In this document: positions 52,744 to 62,521 of the stretch, in pieces
How the letters are laid out: each line of letters starts with the position of its first letter
Numbering within the stretch: the stretch's first letter is position 1
Assembly (NCBI RefSeq): GCF_003144405.1
Contig: NZ_PENW01000034.1
Span: 235,161-299,160, forward strand
DNA from: Proteus cibi
Lineage (GTDB): Bacteria > Pseudomonadota > Gammaproteobacteria > Enterobacterales > Enterobacteriaceae
Direction: 5' to 3'
DNA length: 64,000 nt
Made by a program: the position numbers and the translations under genes
Notes under the pieces: model-generated
The model's input: only the letters and a program-made list of their open reading frames with translations
The model's database searches: none
Told to the model about the DNA's origin: nothing

Positions 52744-53816
52744 TGAAACGTACTTTATTCCCCCTTACATTACTGGTTTCCCTTATTTGTCTTCCCACAG
52801 AAATAGCATGGGCAGTGGCAGATCCTCTTATCGTTTCACCGCCGCCAATGAATTTTGATGGCGCTGCGGATGGCACACCCGCAGGCACTCCCATTACCTC
52901 AACATGGATAGGTGAAACATCTGTTTATAATGGCTTTAAATGTGAAAATAAACCCCTAAAAAAATGTTGGGTAGAAACACTGTATGCCAATGCATTAGGC
53001 TCAAAAATTAGTGGTGTTTACTATTACGAAGGGGGAAATCGATATCCTGTGTATGCCCTTGCTGGCGTAAAAGGCATTGGTTATGCCTTTGGTTTGAAAG
53101 ATAATAATGACAATGTTTCTTATGTGCCTATTGATGTCGGCGCAGGCTCAAGTGCGACGATTATTTATCCCGCAGTAGGATCGACAGTAAACAAAAACGT
53201 AGACCGCGTTTCGTTAAAAGGCAAAGTTGTGTTTGTTGTCACTGACGAGCACTTAGAAACGGGTGTTTATAATATTCCTTACACCGTAATTGCAAATACT
53301 TGGTCTGAGTACGGTGGCTCTCATAAAGGAAATAACACATCACTTGTCGCAATAAATCCAGTCACTATCACCATTAAAGCCAGAGGTTGTACGGTCAATA
53401 CGAAAAATCTCACCTATGAATTAGGCGATATTTCAATGCGAGATATGGCAACCATTGGTTCAACATCAAAAATACAAACAAAGCCCATTTCTGTTACTTG
53501 TGATACCAACGTTCACCTATATGCCAGCATGACCGATCAATCTACCTATTCTAATCATACAGATGTCCTCACACTGACGTCAGACTCTGACGCGTCGGGT
53601 ATTGGGATCCAGTTTCTTTTTAATGATAATCCGACCCCTGTCGTTTATGGCCCTGATATCAGTGCTACGGGACAACCTAATCAACGTTTACTTCATATAA
53701 CAACTTCTAATAACGAAAACTACACATTAAACCTGTCAACTCGCTATATCACGACTGGAACACTAAAACCTGGGAAAGCAAACGGGTTAGCCAGTCTGAC
53801 TTTTTCTTATCAATAA
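52743..53816 (+). CDS. Two-domain fimbrial tip adhesin
   Basis: 357 residues, twice the pilin length. Signal peptide, then an N-terminal about 190-residue receptor-binding domain (with CENKPLKKCWVETLYANAL, no close family recognised) and a C-terminal pilin domain (about 210-357: ARGCTVNTKNLTYELGDISMRDM, ISVTCDTNVHLYASM, GLASLTFSYQ). This is the FimH/MrpH-type plan. Ligand unknown. Last structural gene of the operon. Confidence 0.92.
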   Translation: MKRTLFPLTLLVSLICLPTEIAWAVADPLIVSPPPMNFDGAADGTPAGTPITSTWIGETSVYNGFKCENKPLKKCWVETLYANALGSKISGVYYYEGGNRYPVYALAGVKGIGYAFGLKDNNDNVSYVPIDVGAGSSATIIYPAVGSTVNKNVDRVSLKGKVVFVVTDEHLETGVYNIPYTVIANTWSEYGGSHKGNNTSLVAINPVTITIKARGCTVNTKNLTYELGDISMRDMATIGSTSKIQTKPISVTCDTNVHLYASMTDQSTYSNHTDVLTLTSDSDASGIGIQFLFNDNPTPVVYGPDISATGQPNQRLLHITTSNNENYTLNLSTRYITTGTLKPGKANGLASLTFSYQ

Positions 53817-53842
53817 TGATTTGAATTTTTAAGGCTGATTAA

Positions 53843-54145
53843 ATGATTGATAACAGCAAAACCATTAATTTTCGTATAGGGCAACGAATACGTCATTTAC
53901 GAAAGAAATTAAAATACTCAGGCACTCTTTTTGCTCAAGAGTTAGGCATAAGTCAGCAACAACTTTCTCGTTATGAACGGGGAACCAATAGGATCAGTAT
54001 TGAATTTATTTATCTGATCTCTGAAAAATTTGATGTTCATATTAGTTATTTTCTACAGAGTAATTATTTAATTAATATTGAACAACAACGCAAAACTCAA
54101 GAAAAAAACAGCCGACTTGTTGCTGAATGTTGTATAAAAAAATAA
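53843..54145 (+). CDS. MrpJ-type XRE transcription regulator
   Basis: 100 residues with an XRE helix-turn-helix (RIGQRIRHLRKKLKYSGTLFAQELGISQQQLSRYERGTNRISIEFIYLISEKFDV, about 12-68). Paralogues of MrpJ at the 3' ends of Proteus fimbrial operons repress flhDC and motility when fimbriae are made. It lies 26 bp after the adhesin stop, so it is co-transcribed. The terminator at 54250-54279 follows. Confidence 0.92.
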   Translation: MIDNSKTINFRIGQRIRHLRKKLKYSGTLFAQELGISQQQLSRYERGTNRISIEFIYLISEKFDVHISYFLQSNYLINIEQQRKTQEKNSRLVAECCIKK

Positions 54146-54249
54146 TACAAGTCACTCTTATTTTCTTTAATTATCTTTTGCTGACACAACCTCTCGCATT
54201 TATTTTTTTATGGTTAACTTAATGGAAACTTCATGTCCTTTAGACATAA

Positions 54250-54279
54250 AAAAAGCCACCTTTATAAAAGTGGCTTTTT
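54250..54279. terminator. Bidirectional terminator between the fimbrial and pot operons
   Basis: Perfect 10-bp stem AAAAAGCCAC/GTGGCTTTTT with a 10-nt loop; A-run on one side and T-run on the other serve both the plus-strand fimbrial operon and minus-strand potD. Confidence 0.92.
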
Positions 54280-54297
54280 AGCAAGGTTCAGATGTGA

Positions 54298-55341
54298 TTA
54301 GCGTCCTGCTTTTAATTTTTGGTAATAGCTTTCGTATAATACGGTTGCATCACCCACATCATTTTGCCATTCACCTTTATTAATAATTTCTTCTGTTGGA
54401 TAAAGAGAATTATCTTTAGTGATCACATTTGGCAGTAATTTTTGCGCGGCTAGATTAGGAGTTGGATAACCAATATTTTCAGCCACTTTTGCTGCGATTT
54501 CTGGACGTAGTAAAAAGTCGATAAGTTTATGAGCACCTTCGACATTTTTGGCATTAGCAGGGATCGCTAAGCTATCCATCCAGAAAATGCCCCCTTCTTT
54601 TGGCCACACCATTTCAATAGGTGCACCCGCATCGCGAGCAATAAATGCCGAACCATTCCAAATCATCCCTAAATTAACTTCCCCTTGCATATAAGGGTTA
54701 GCGGGGTTATCTGAATTGAATGCTAATACGTTTGGCATCAACTTCTGTAGCTCTTTATAAGCTTCTTCAATCTCTTTAGGATCAGTTGTATTGCCTGAAT
54801 AGCCTAATTTCAATAATGCCATTTGGAATACTTCACGCGCATCATCAGTAAGCAGCAGGCTATCTTTATATTCAGGTTTCCATAAATCTGCCCATGAAGT
54901 AATGCTACTCACATCAACTTCATCGCTATTAATACCAATAGCCGTTGCTCCCCAAATATAAGGGATTGAGTAATCATTTTCTGGGTCGAATGATTTATGT
55001 AATAAGCTAGGATCGAGATTATCAAAATTGGTTAATTTTGATTTATCGATTTTTTGCAGCATGCCTTCATGACTCATTTTAGAAATAAAATAAGTAGAAG
55101 GAACCACCAAATCATAAGCCCCTTCTTTGTAGGTCTTTAACTTGGTATACATGCTTTCATTGGATTCATAGGTGGAATAAATCACCTTAATCCCAGTTTC
55201 TTTCGTAAACTGTTCAAGCAGACCAGGCGGCACATACTCCGTCCAGTTATAAAAATATAATGTTTTACTATCATCAGCCGATGCTGTACCGATACTTAAT
55301 GCCATTACACTGGCAGCAAGCACAGAGGACCACTTTTTCAT
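54298..55341 (-). CDS. potD: Spermidine/putrescine-binding periplasmic protein PotD
   Basis: 347 residues (E. coli PotD 348). Signal peptide ending ASADD; then KTLYFYNWTEYVPPGLLEQFTKETGIKVIYSTYESNE, LVVPSTYFISKM and IWNGSAFIARDAG, all PotD-typical, including acidic and Trp residues of the polyamine pocket. Separated from potC by 113 bp with hairpins, unlike the tight spacing in E. coli as I recall. In P. mirabilis polyamine uptake has been linked to swarming. Confidence 0.97.
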   Translation of the reverse strand: MKKWSSVLAASVMALSIGTASADDSKTLYFYNWTEYVPPGLLEQFTKETGIKVIYSTYESNESMYTKLKTYKEGAYDLVVPSTYFISKMSHEGMLQKIDKSKLTNFDNLDPSLLHKSFDPENDYSIPYIWGATAIGINSDEVDVSSITSWADLWKPEYKDSLLLTDDAREVFQMALLKLGYSGNTTDPKEIEEAYKELQKLMPNVLAFNSDNPANPYMQGEVNLGMIWNGSAFIARDAGAPIEMVWPKEGGIFWMDSLAIPANAKNVEGAHKLIDFLLRPEIAAKVAENIGYPTPNLAAQKLLPNVITKDNSLYPTEEIINKGEWQNDVGDATVLYESYYQKLKAGR

Positions 55342-55407
55342 TTATGTTTCCTTCAGTGGTTGATGCGTTAATATCAAATAGGCGGTCAGCCTACCTCCAA
55401 CAGATTG

Positions 55408-55442
55408 GTCTTCAAGACCCCAAAAAATGCGAGAAACTCGCA
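55408..55442 (-). terminator. Terminator-like hairpins between potC and potD
   Basis: On the minus strand TGCGAG-TTT-CTCGCA (55442-55428) is followed at once by TTTTTT, a complete intrinsic terminator. A second small hairpin GGTCT-TGA-AGACC (55420-55408) comes next. Both lie after the potC stop and before potD. Confidence 0.8.
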
Positions 55443-55454
55443 CTAATACCTTTT

Positions 55455-56234
55455 TCACGCTTTGCCAGTTCGGTCTCTTAAGATCAACTGACTAATTAAT
55501 ACTAATATTAAGGATAGACCTAAAAGGATGGTTGCAAGCGCATTCACCTCTGGCGAAACGCCCACTTTTACCATTGAGTAAATTTTCAGTGGTAAAATTT
55601 CATAGCTTGGTCCCGTCACAAAAGAGGAAACGACAACGTCATCCATAGATAACGTAAAGCTTAATAACCAACCTGAAGCCACTGCTGGCATTGCCAGAGG
55701 CATAATGATTTTACGTAAAATAGTAAATTCACCCGCCCCTAGATCTTTTGCTGCTTCCAACATTTTCACATCAAATCCACTTAGTCGTGAGTACACAGTG
55801 ACAACAACAAAAGGCAGACAAAATGTAATATGTGAAAAGAGAAGCGACCAAAATCCTAACGAAACACCTAGGATCATAAACAAAACGAGCAGTGAAATTG
55901 CCATAACAATATCCGGCGACATCATCACAACAAACAGCATTCCACCCACAAATTTTTTGCCACGGAAACGGTAACGATAAAGAGCAACCGCCGCTAATGA
56001 GCCAATTAATGTTGCAAATGTCGCAGAAGTGACCGCCATTGTTAATGAATGCCCAGCCGCTTGAAGCAGGCTGTCATTATTAAATAAAATGGTGTACCAA
56101 TCTGTGGTAAAACCTTTCCAGTTGATCCCGAAACGTGATGAGTTAAAAGAGTTAACTATCAGAATGATGATCGGGATATAAAGATACGCGTAAATAATGG
56201 ACATGAATCCACCACGCAATAACCGTCCTATCAT
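55455..56234 (-). CDS. potC: Polyamine ABC transporter permease PotC
   Basis: 259 residues (E. coli 264), six membrane helices, and the ABC-permease EAA loop (MLEAAKDLGAGEFTILRKIIMPLAMPAVASG). PotB and PotC form the channel. The start overlaps the potB stop by 4 bp. Confidence 0.96.
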   Translation of the reverse strand: MIGRLLRGGFMSIIYAYLYIPIIILIVNSFNSSRFGINWKGFTTDWYTILFNNDSLLQAAGHSLTMAVTSATFATLIGSLAAVALYRYRFRGKKFVGGMLFVVMMSPDIVMAISLLVLFMILGVSLGFWSLLFSHITFCLPFVVVTVYSRLSGFDVKMLEAAKDLGAGEFTILRKIIMPLAMPAVASGWLLSFTLSMDDVVVSSFVTGPSYEILPLKIYSMVKVGVSPEVNALATILLGLSLILVLISQLILRDRTGKA

Positions 56235-57091
56235 TCTATTTCTACCTTCTTATGCAGTAGCTTCACGGCTCGGTAATACACAAACAGCATTAATCCCATC
56301 ACCAATGTTAAACAAATACTTGTAGCTGCACCAAAAGGCCAGTCACGAATATTTAAGAATTGGCTCTTAATGACGTTACCAATTAATAAGTTTTTCGCGC
56401 CACCCATTAAATCAGCAACAAAGAATAAGCCCATCGCAGGTAACATCACGAGTAAACAACCCGCGATAATGCCCGGCATTGTTAATGGAATAATAATGCG
56501 AATAAAGGTTTGAAATTTATTAGCCCCTAAATCGCGCGCTGCCTCTAAGCAAGGTTTATCTAACTTTTCAATACTGGAATATAACGGTAATACCATGAAA
56601 GGTAATAAAATATAAACCAGCCCCAGCACAACGGCTTCTGGGGTATAAATAATTCTGAGTGGTTTATCAATAAGTCCAATCCACAACAGGAATTCGTTAA
56701 AATAACCTTTCGTACTTAGGAATATTTTTAATCCATAAATACGAATAAGTGAGTTTGTCCAAAAAGGTACAATCAATAAAAACAACATTAATGGCTGTAT
56801 TTTCTTAGGCATTTTCGCAAGGAAATAAGCAAAAGGATAACCTAATAATAAACACGCTAATGTTGCGACCACCGCCATATTAATAGAATGCAGTAACACT
56901 TCTGCATACATAGGATCAAATAAGCGATAGTAGTTATCGAGTGTAAAGACCATTTCGACGAGGTTAGCATCATCACGCGTTAAAAAACTGGTCGCAATGA
57001 TCATGATATTCGGCAAGAAGACGAACACCATCAACCAACCCACAACACCCGTAATTACGATGTTTTGAAATAGTTTACGTGTTTTCTTCAT
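56231..57091 (-). CDS. potB: Polyamine ABC transporter permease PotB
   Basis: 286 residues (E. coli 275), six membrane helices with EAA loop [31 protein letters not shown] and the conserved [17 protein letters not shown] segment. Overlaps the potA stop by 17 bp, so translation is coupled. Confidence 0.96.
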   Translation of the reverse strand: MKKTRKLFQNIVITGVVGWLMVFVFLPNIMIIATSFLTRDDANLVEMVFTLDNYYRLFDPMYAEVLLHSINMAVVATLACLLLGYPFAYFLAKMPKKIQPLMLFLLIVPFWTNSLIRIYGLKIFLSTKGYFNEFLLWIGLIDKPLRIIYTPEAVVLGLVYILLPFMVLPLYSSIEKLDKPCLEAARDLGANKFQTFIRIIIPLTMPGIIAGCLLVMLPAMGLFFVADLMGGAKNLLIGNVIKSQFLNIRDWPFGAATSICLTLVMGLMLFVYYRAVKLLHKKVEIE

Positions 57092-58190
57092 CTGCCAGCA
57101 CGACCTCCCAGCTTTCTACCCACGTGACTGCAATTTTTTGGTCTAACGAGTGATCAACATCTGGATCATCTTCATTAAAGAACTCACTGACCATCACCAC
57201 TTTGCCATTTTCCATTTCAACAACAGAATCTAGCGTCATGCCTTTATAGTTACGTTCACGAACATAACCAATTAGCCCAGGAAGGTTTTCAAGATCGTGA
57301 ATTTCTTCAACACGGAGATCTTCAGGTCGAAGTAATACTTTGAGTTGCTGGTTTTGTGTCACTGGTAGTGTGGTATAAATATCACATTCATGACCTTCAA
57401 CATCAGCACGGATACGTGTTTCATCAATGCGATGAAGAACGCGCGCATCAAAGATATTAATTTCACCTATAAATTGCGCAACAAACAGATTTGTTGGTTC
57501 CTCATAAATTTCACGCGGAGTACCATCTTGCTCAATACGCCCTTCACGCATCACCACGATCCGGTCTGACATGGTCAGCGCCTCTTCTTGGTCATGAGTC
57601 ACGAAAATAAAGGTGATCCCTAATTTACGTTGTAAGGCTTTTAATTCATTTTGCATCTGTTTACGTAATTTGTAATCCAATGCAGATAATGATTCATCAA
57701 GCAATAAGACCTTGGGTTTATTCACAACCGCACGCGCAATCGCAACACGTTGTTGTTGTCCACCAGAAAGGTGTGCAGGACGGCGTTGTGCGAAATTTTC
57801 AAGTTGCACCATACGTAAGGCTTCTTCAACGCGAACATTAATCTCATCTGCAGGTGTTTTTTGCATGCGAAGACCAAATGCGACGTTTTCAAAAACAGTC
57901 ATATGAGGGAAAAGCGCGTAACTTTGAAAAACCGTATTTACAAAACGTTGTTCCGCTGGAATATCCGTAATATCTTGCCCATCAAGGATAATTTGCCCAT
58001 CGTCAACGTCTTCTAAACCCGCGATTAAACGCAAAACCGTCGTCTTACCACAGCCCGAAGGACCGAGGATGGTTAAAAACTCGCCATGGTTGATAGTGAG
58101 ATCGAGGCGGGAAATAATTTGTTTTCCGTCGAAACCTTTACTTAAGGATTTTAATTCGACAACTGGTGTCAGAGATGTTTTCTCAGTCAT
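57075..58190 (-). CDS. potA: Polyamine ABC transporter ATPase PotA
   Basis: 371 residues (E. coli 378). Walker [11 protein letters not shown]-loop [11 protein letters not shown], signature [14 protein letters not shown], Walker [13 protein letters not shown], His-loop [10 protein letters not shown], and a C-terminal TOBE regulatory domain. First gene of potABCD. A structured leader candidate lies upstream. Confidence 0.97.
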   Translation of the reverse strand: MTEKTSLTPVVELKSLSKGFDGKQIISRLDLTINHGEFLTILGPSGCGKTTVLRLIAGLEDVDDGQIILDGQDITDIPAEQRFVNTVFQSYALFPHMTVFENVAFGLRMQKTPADEINVRVEEALRMVQLENFAQRRPAHLSGGQQQRVAIARAVVNKPKVLLLDESLSALDYKLRKQMQNELKALQRKLGITFIFVTHDQEEALTMSDRIVVMREGRIEQDGTPREIYEEPTNLFVAQFIGEINIFDARVLHRIDETRIRADVEGHECDIYTTLPVTQNQQLKVLLRPEDLRVEEIHDLENLPGLIGYVRERNYKGMTLDSVVEMENGKVVMVSEFFNEDDPDVDHSLDQKIAVTWVESWEVVLADEENT

Positions 58191-58736
58191 TTAAGGTAAT
58201 ACTCTATCCCGAAGAATAATGCAGATAGAACCGCCACTGGAAAAGACTGTGTGAGCTGCCGGAGCATTATGCTCCACAGAAGCCCAAAACCAGCGACGCC
58301 GTATGTATAGTACAAGCAGAAAATGATAAACGCAGTGGCGTGAAATTGAAAGCAAAAAGGTGCATAAACAATGAAAAACTATTCATATTTAAGTTTTTCA
58401 TCATAAACCCTACCTTTTAGGGATTAGGCTAAAAATACAATAAAATCAAAATACTATTAATTTATATAAATCGTAAAAATCGATTAAATTTATAATTAAA
58501 TAAATTTTCTCTTAGAAGTAGTCTAATTGCCTTATTTTCCTATAAAAACTTATTAGCTCGTTTATTTGCAATGCAATTTTATGGTTGCTGTTTATACAAT
58601 AAAAGCTGATTAAATTACGCTTTTTTTATATTTCCATCTTATTATGATGATAAAAACTTTATATATCATATAGATGAAAATTCACATAACGCCTCCTAAT
58701 ATTTAGAAGACGTTAAAGGAATTAATACTATTATGT
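58191..58736. other. Intergenic region with potA leader candidate
   Basis: These 546 bp separate potA from the protease gene. The potA-proximal 150 bp are less AT-rich than the surroundings and hold the inverted repeats CGCCACTG (58232-58239) and CAGTGGCG (58333-58340) around a central hairpin GGAGCATTATGCTCC (58261-58275). The remainder, to about 58680, is AT-rich with nothing assigned; the protease terminator is at 58687-58715. Confidence 0.5.
58687..58715 (-). terminator. Terminator-like hairpin after the subtilase gene
   Basis: On the minus-strand RNA the 29-nt element forms a 13-bp stem (TAACGTCTTCTAA with TTAGGAGGCGTTA, two G-U pairs) around a 3-nt loop, 22 bp after the protease stop. 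The following sequence is only moderately T-rich. Confidence 0.65.
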
Positions 58737-60023
58737 TTAATGACGTTTCATTAATTTTTTTAAATATAAAATGGCGTTATTCACATTCGGTAAAGGACCA
58801 ATTTTGTCATTTAACAGTGGAAAAGTGCCGGTTTTAATTAATAAGTCACGCATTTGTATCGGTGTTAACACACTGTTTGTATTGTCTTTATACCAAGATT
58901 GGATCACCGCAGCAGCTCCCGCCACTAAAGCACTGGCTGACGATGTTCCACTAAAATTAGCGGTATAAGTATGGTTATCATCACTTCGAAACAGATCACC
59001 ATAACCTGCTGTTGCAACATCCTCTCCCCACGCTTGTACATGTATAGGTGAACCATGCGTTGAGAAAGGTAATCGATTTAATGTATAAGGCGAACCAGCA
59101 CCAACACGTATTGAGTTATTATCATGACGTTGTCGATAACTTTTATAAGCAGGTAAATCCAGATCTACCCCCCCATTACCTGCAGCCATAATTACAATGA
59201 TCCCTGCGTCTGTTAATGCACGAGTTGCTTCCCAAATATGCATTTCATAATCTGCAGGTACGTAAGCTTGATGTTCACAAATTGTCTGCATTTCATATAG
59301 AACAATATCACCAGCATGTAATATACGTTTACTCGCAATGATCGCATCAATACGCCCACAAGTTAATTCTGAGATGGCATAAAACATATCTAATTTATAA
59401 GCGAGTCCTGTGATCCCTTTACCATCATTTTTTCCCATAATTAAGCCCGCTACCGCTGTACCATGATCTGCTTGACTGGTTTTTTCATTGAAAGGTAGTA
59501 AGGACGTAATGTTATCTGTTAATAAATCATGATGAGAAAGATTAAAATCCCATTCAATATCCGCGACTTGTATTCCTTGCCCATAGGCTTCTTGTTTCCA
59601 TGCTTCACTAATTCCTAGCCCTTTAATTTTATTAATATTCACTTTTTTTTCTGGTGTATTTAAGTATTGCTGATATTGAGTAAAGTCAGGTGTAATATTA
59701 GGAGGCTCAATAGGCTGTATCGGTACAGTCTGTACATATTCAATATCAGGATGTTGTTGTAATACTTTAATGACTTCATCTAAAGAATAATGATTATCCT
59801 GTGGTAAATTAAGATAATAATATTTATTTAGATCATTAAAATTTATTGCAACAGAATTCATATAAATTTTAGGTGGCAATTGATGAACAGATGATATTAC
59901 CGGAACTAAAGATATATTAGTTAAAAGGGAGTGATACATTTTATGAGAAGTAGAAAATGACAAATTTTTATTATCACAATCAAGATTTTTTACTTTTATA
60001 AGGATCTTTCTTTTAATGTTCAT
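58737..60023 (-). CDS. Subtilisin-like serine protease (S8 family)
   Basis: 428 residues from ATG 60023 (GAGGAG eight bases upstream; a TTG at 60029 is possible). The catalytic triad is Asp155 (VADIEWDF), His187 (ADHGTAVAGLIMG) and Ser361 (FSGTSSASALVAGAAAV), with the oxyanion Asn in VIMAAGNGGVDL. Residues 1-about 140 resemble a propeptide region (DEVIKVLQQHPDIEYVQTVP is I9-like). No hydrophobic Sec signal is visible at the N-terminus, and no membrane anchor or autotransporter domain. Function unknown; monocistronic. Confidence 0.9.
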   Translation of the reverse strand: MNIKRKILIKVKNLDCDNKNLSFSTSHKMYHSLLTNISLVPVISSVHQLPPKIYMNSVAINFNDLNKYYYLNLPQDNHYSLDEVIKVLQQHPDIEYVQTVPIQPIEPPNITPDFTQYQQYLNTPEKKVNINKIKGLGISEAWKQEAYGQGIQVADIEWDFNLSHHDLLTDNITSLLPFNEKTSQADHGTAVAGLIMGKNDGKGITGLAYKLDMFYAISELTCGRIDAIIASKRILHAGDIVLYEMQTICEHQAYVPADYEMHIWEATRALTDAGIIVIMAAGNGGVDLDLPAYKSYRQRHDNNSIRVGAGSPYTLNRLPFSTHGSPIHVQAWGEDVATAGYGDLFRSDDNHTYTANFSGTSSASALVAGAAAVIQSWYKDNTNSVLTPIQMRDLLIKTGTFPLLNDKIGPLPNVNNAILYLKKLMKRH

Positions 60024-60130
60024 GTCCAATGCTCCTCTTTTTATTTTTTCGCTTTATAGCGTAAAATCTTGAGCATTGACTATTTCCATTTTTAATAGAG
60101 ATAATACAAATAAGCTACTCTATAAAAATA

Positions 60131-60167
60131 AATATCAAGCCTATATTCTAAAAATAGACTTGATATT
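60131..60167 (-). terminator. Terminator of the CbrC-family gene
   Basis: AATATCAAG/CTTGATATT outer stem extended by a further 4 bp after one G-U pair; on the minus strand T-rich sequence (TATTTTTATA) follows. Confidence 0.8.
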
Positions 60168-60182
60168 TTAGGATAATATTTA

Positions 60183-60782
<600 letters not shown>

Positions 60783-60942
60783 CTATTTTATAGTTTATTA
60801 TCACTTATCTTCAGCTTTATAAACGCATCCTAGCATCAGATCCTGCATGTGTAAGCTATCCTCTATGCTATAATGCGAGCTCATTTTATCTCCTTTATAA
60901 ATTAGAGATAATCAACGCCTAAATAGACGAAAGAATTACAAC

Positions 60943-61977
60943 ATGTCAGAAAATATAGAACTCAATAAATCAACAGAAAATCATGATGTTAATAGCAATT
61001 CAAAAAAATATAATTTGAACCGCTTCTCTGTTGCTCCGATGCTCGATTGGACTGATCGTCATTGCCGTTATTTCTTTCGTCAGCTCAGTAAAAATACACT
61101 GCTCTATACGGAAATGGTGACAACAGGTGCCATTATTCATGGTAAAGGTGATTATCTAAAATACAGTGAAGAAGAGCATCCCGTCTCTTTGCAATTGGGC
61201 GGAAGCGATCCTCAAGCTTTAGCGCAATGTGCAAAGCTAGCGCAAGAACGTGGCTATGATGAAATTAATTTAAATGTCGGTTGTCCTTCTGATCGCGTAC
61301 AAAATGGACGCTTTGGTGCTTGTTTAATGGGAGAGGCACAACTCGTTGCAGATTGTGTAAAAGCCATGCGTGATGTTGTTGATATCCCGGTGACGGTAAA
61401 AACACGTATTGGTATTGATGAGCTAGATAGCTATGAATTTCTATGCGACTTTATTGGTACTGTGAGTCGTGATAATAACTGTGATACCTTTATTATTCAT
61501 GCTCGTAAAGCGTGGTTATCAGGCTTAAGTCCTAAAGAAAACCGTGAAGTTCCACCTTTAGATTATCCGCGTGTTTATCAATTAAAACGTGATTTTCCAC
61601 AGCTAACAATGGCAATTAATGGTGGCATTAAGTCATTAGAAGAAGCTAAAGAGCATCTAAAATATATGGATGGTGTCATGGTAGGACGCGAGGCTTATCA
61701 AAACCCATCAATATTAGCTCACGTTGATCACGAATTATTTGATAATCAATTACCTATTGCTGATGCGGTCAGTGCAGTAAGAGCAATGTATCCTTACATT
61801 GAGAAAGAGCTATCACAAGGGACTTATTTAGGTCATGTTACGCGTCATATGTTGGGAATATTCCAAGGTATTCCGGGAGCAAGACAATGGCGACGTCATT
61901 TAAGTGAAAATGCCCATAAACAGGGTGCTGATTTATCTGTTTTAGAAAACGCACTTAAATTTGTAACTGAAAAATAA
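60943..61977 (+). CDS. dusA: tRNA-dihydrouridine(20/20a) synthase DusA
   Basis: 344 residues (E. coli 345 in the long form). FMN-binding TIM barrel: [34 protein letters not shown], the catalytic Cys motif [36 protein letters not shown], and [24 protein letters not shown]. The last segment is specific to DusA rather than DusB or DusC. It reduces uridines 20/20a in the D-loop of tRNA. The first 25 residues are a polar extension; the ribosome site is weak. Confidence 0.97.
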   Translation: MSENIELNKSTENHDVNSNSKKYNLNRFSVAPMLDWTDRHCRYFFRQLSKNTLLYTEMVTTGAIIHGKGDYLKYSEEEHPVSLQLGGSDPQALAQCAKLAQERGYDEINLNVGCPSDRVQNGRFGACLMGEAQLVADCVKAMRDVVDIPVTVKTRIGIDELDSYEFLCDFIGTVSRDNNCDTFIIHARKAWLSGLSPKENREVPPLDYPRVYQLKRDFPQLTMAINGGIKSLEEAKEHLKYMDGVMVGREAYQNPSILAHVDHELFDNQLPIADAVSAVRAMYPYIEKELSQGTYLGHVTRHMLGIFQGIPGARQWRRHLSENAHKQGADLSVLENALKFVTEK

Positions 61978-61984
61978 TGAAATA

Positions 61985-62009
61985 AAACCAGCCATCTAAT
62001 GGCTGGTTT
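61985..62009. terminator. Bidirectional terminator between dusA and the convergent small gene
   Basis: Perfect 10-bp stem AAACCAGCCA/TGGCTGGTTT, 5-nt loop, followed by ATTTTTATT on the plus strand and an A-rich lead-in giving T-rich sequence on the minus strand. Confidence 0.9.
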
Positions 62010-62016
62010 ATTTTTA

Positions 62017-62331
62017 TTAAAGTAATGAGAAAAAGCGATTATAATTTGCAATTAAATAAGCTATTTGAAATTCAAAAGCTTCTTTTACTTCACATTTACC
62101 TTCTTCTGAACTTTCTTTCTTTTTAATATCAAAAAAGGCATTTTGCATTAATTGAACAGATACATCTATTGATTTTTGGAATGCTGATAAATTATTGTTT
62201 TCACCAAAACGTTCAAATAATGCTTCTACCTTTTCATCAGCTACATCACGAATAAACTGTAATTCAACATTACTGACTTTATTATCTTCATAGATAAAAT
62301 TTATAAAATCATTTAATTCATTCTTTTGCAT
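62017..62331 (-). CDS. Small hypothetical protein
   Basis: 104 residues from ATG 62331, with GGAG about six bases upstream (an in-frame GTG at 62337 is an alternative). Acidic and mainly helical, no signal peptide, membrane helix or Cys motif. A good ribosome site and a terminator at its end support a real gene. I do not recognise the family. It lies alone between dusA and qor. Confidence 0.7.
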   Translation of the reverse strand: MQKNELNDFINFIYEDNKVSNVELQFIRDVADEKVEALFERFGENNNLSAFQKSIDVSVQLMQNAFFDIKKKESSEEGKCEVKEAFEFQIAYLIANYNRFFSLL

Positions 62332-62471
62332 AAACACTCCAACTCTATTAATAACATTAGTGAAAACGTAAATTAAAAGAGATAGCGTTAAAAATAAATC
62401 GAAAATAAAAATAAGGTTTTTTTTTGATAATCCAACTGGAAATGATTTATATTTATTAGCAATTAATATTC

Positions 62472-62503
62472 AAAACCTATTTAATTTATTTTAAATAGGT
62501 TTT
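62472..62503 (-). terminator. Terminator of qor
   Basis: Perfect 13-bp stem AAAACCTATTTAA/TTAAATAGGTTTT with a 6-nt loop, 18 bp after the qor stop; on the minus strand the stem itself ends in TTTT. Confidence 0.85.
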
Positions 62504-62521
62504 AGTTTTTACAACTCATAA

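Noticed and set aside
58191-58400. tRNA gene in the potA upstream region
   Set aside because: Paired segments exist but no cloverleaf, anticodon arm or TTC loop pattern can be drawn.
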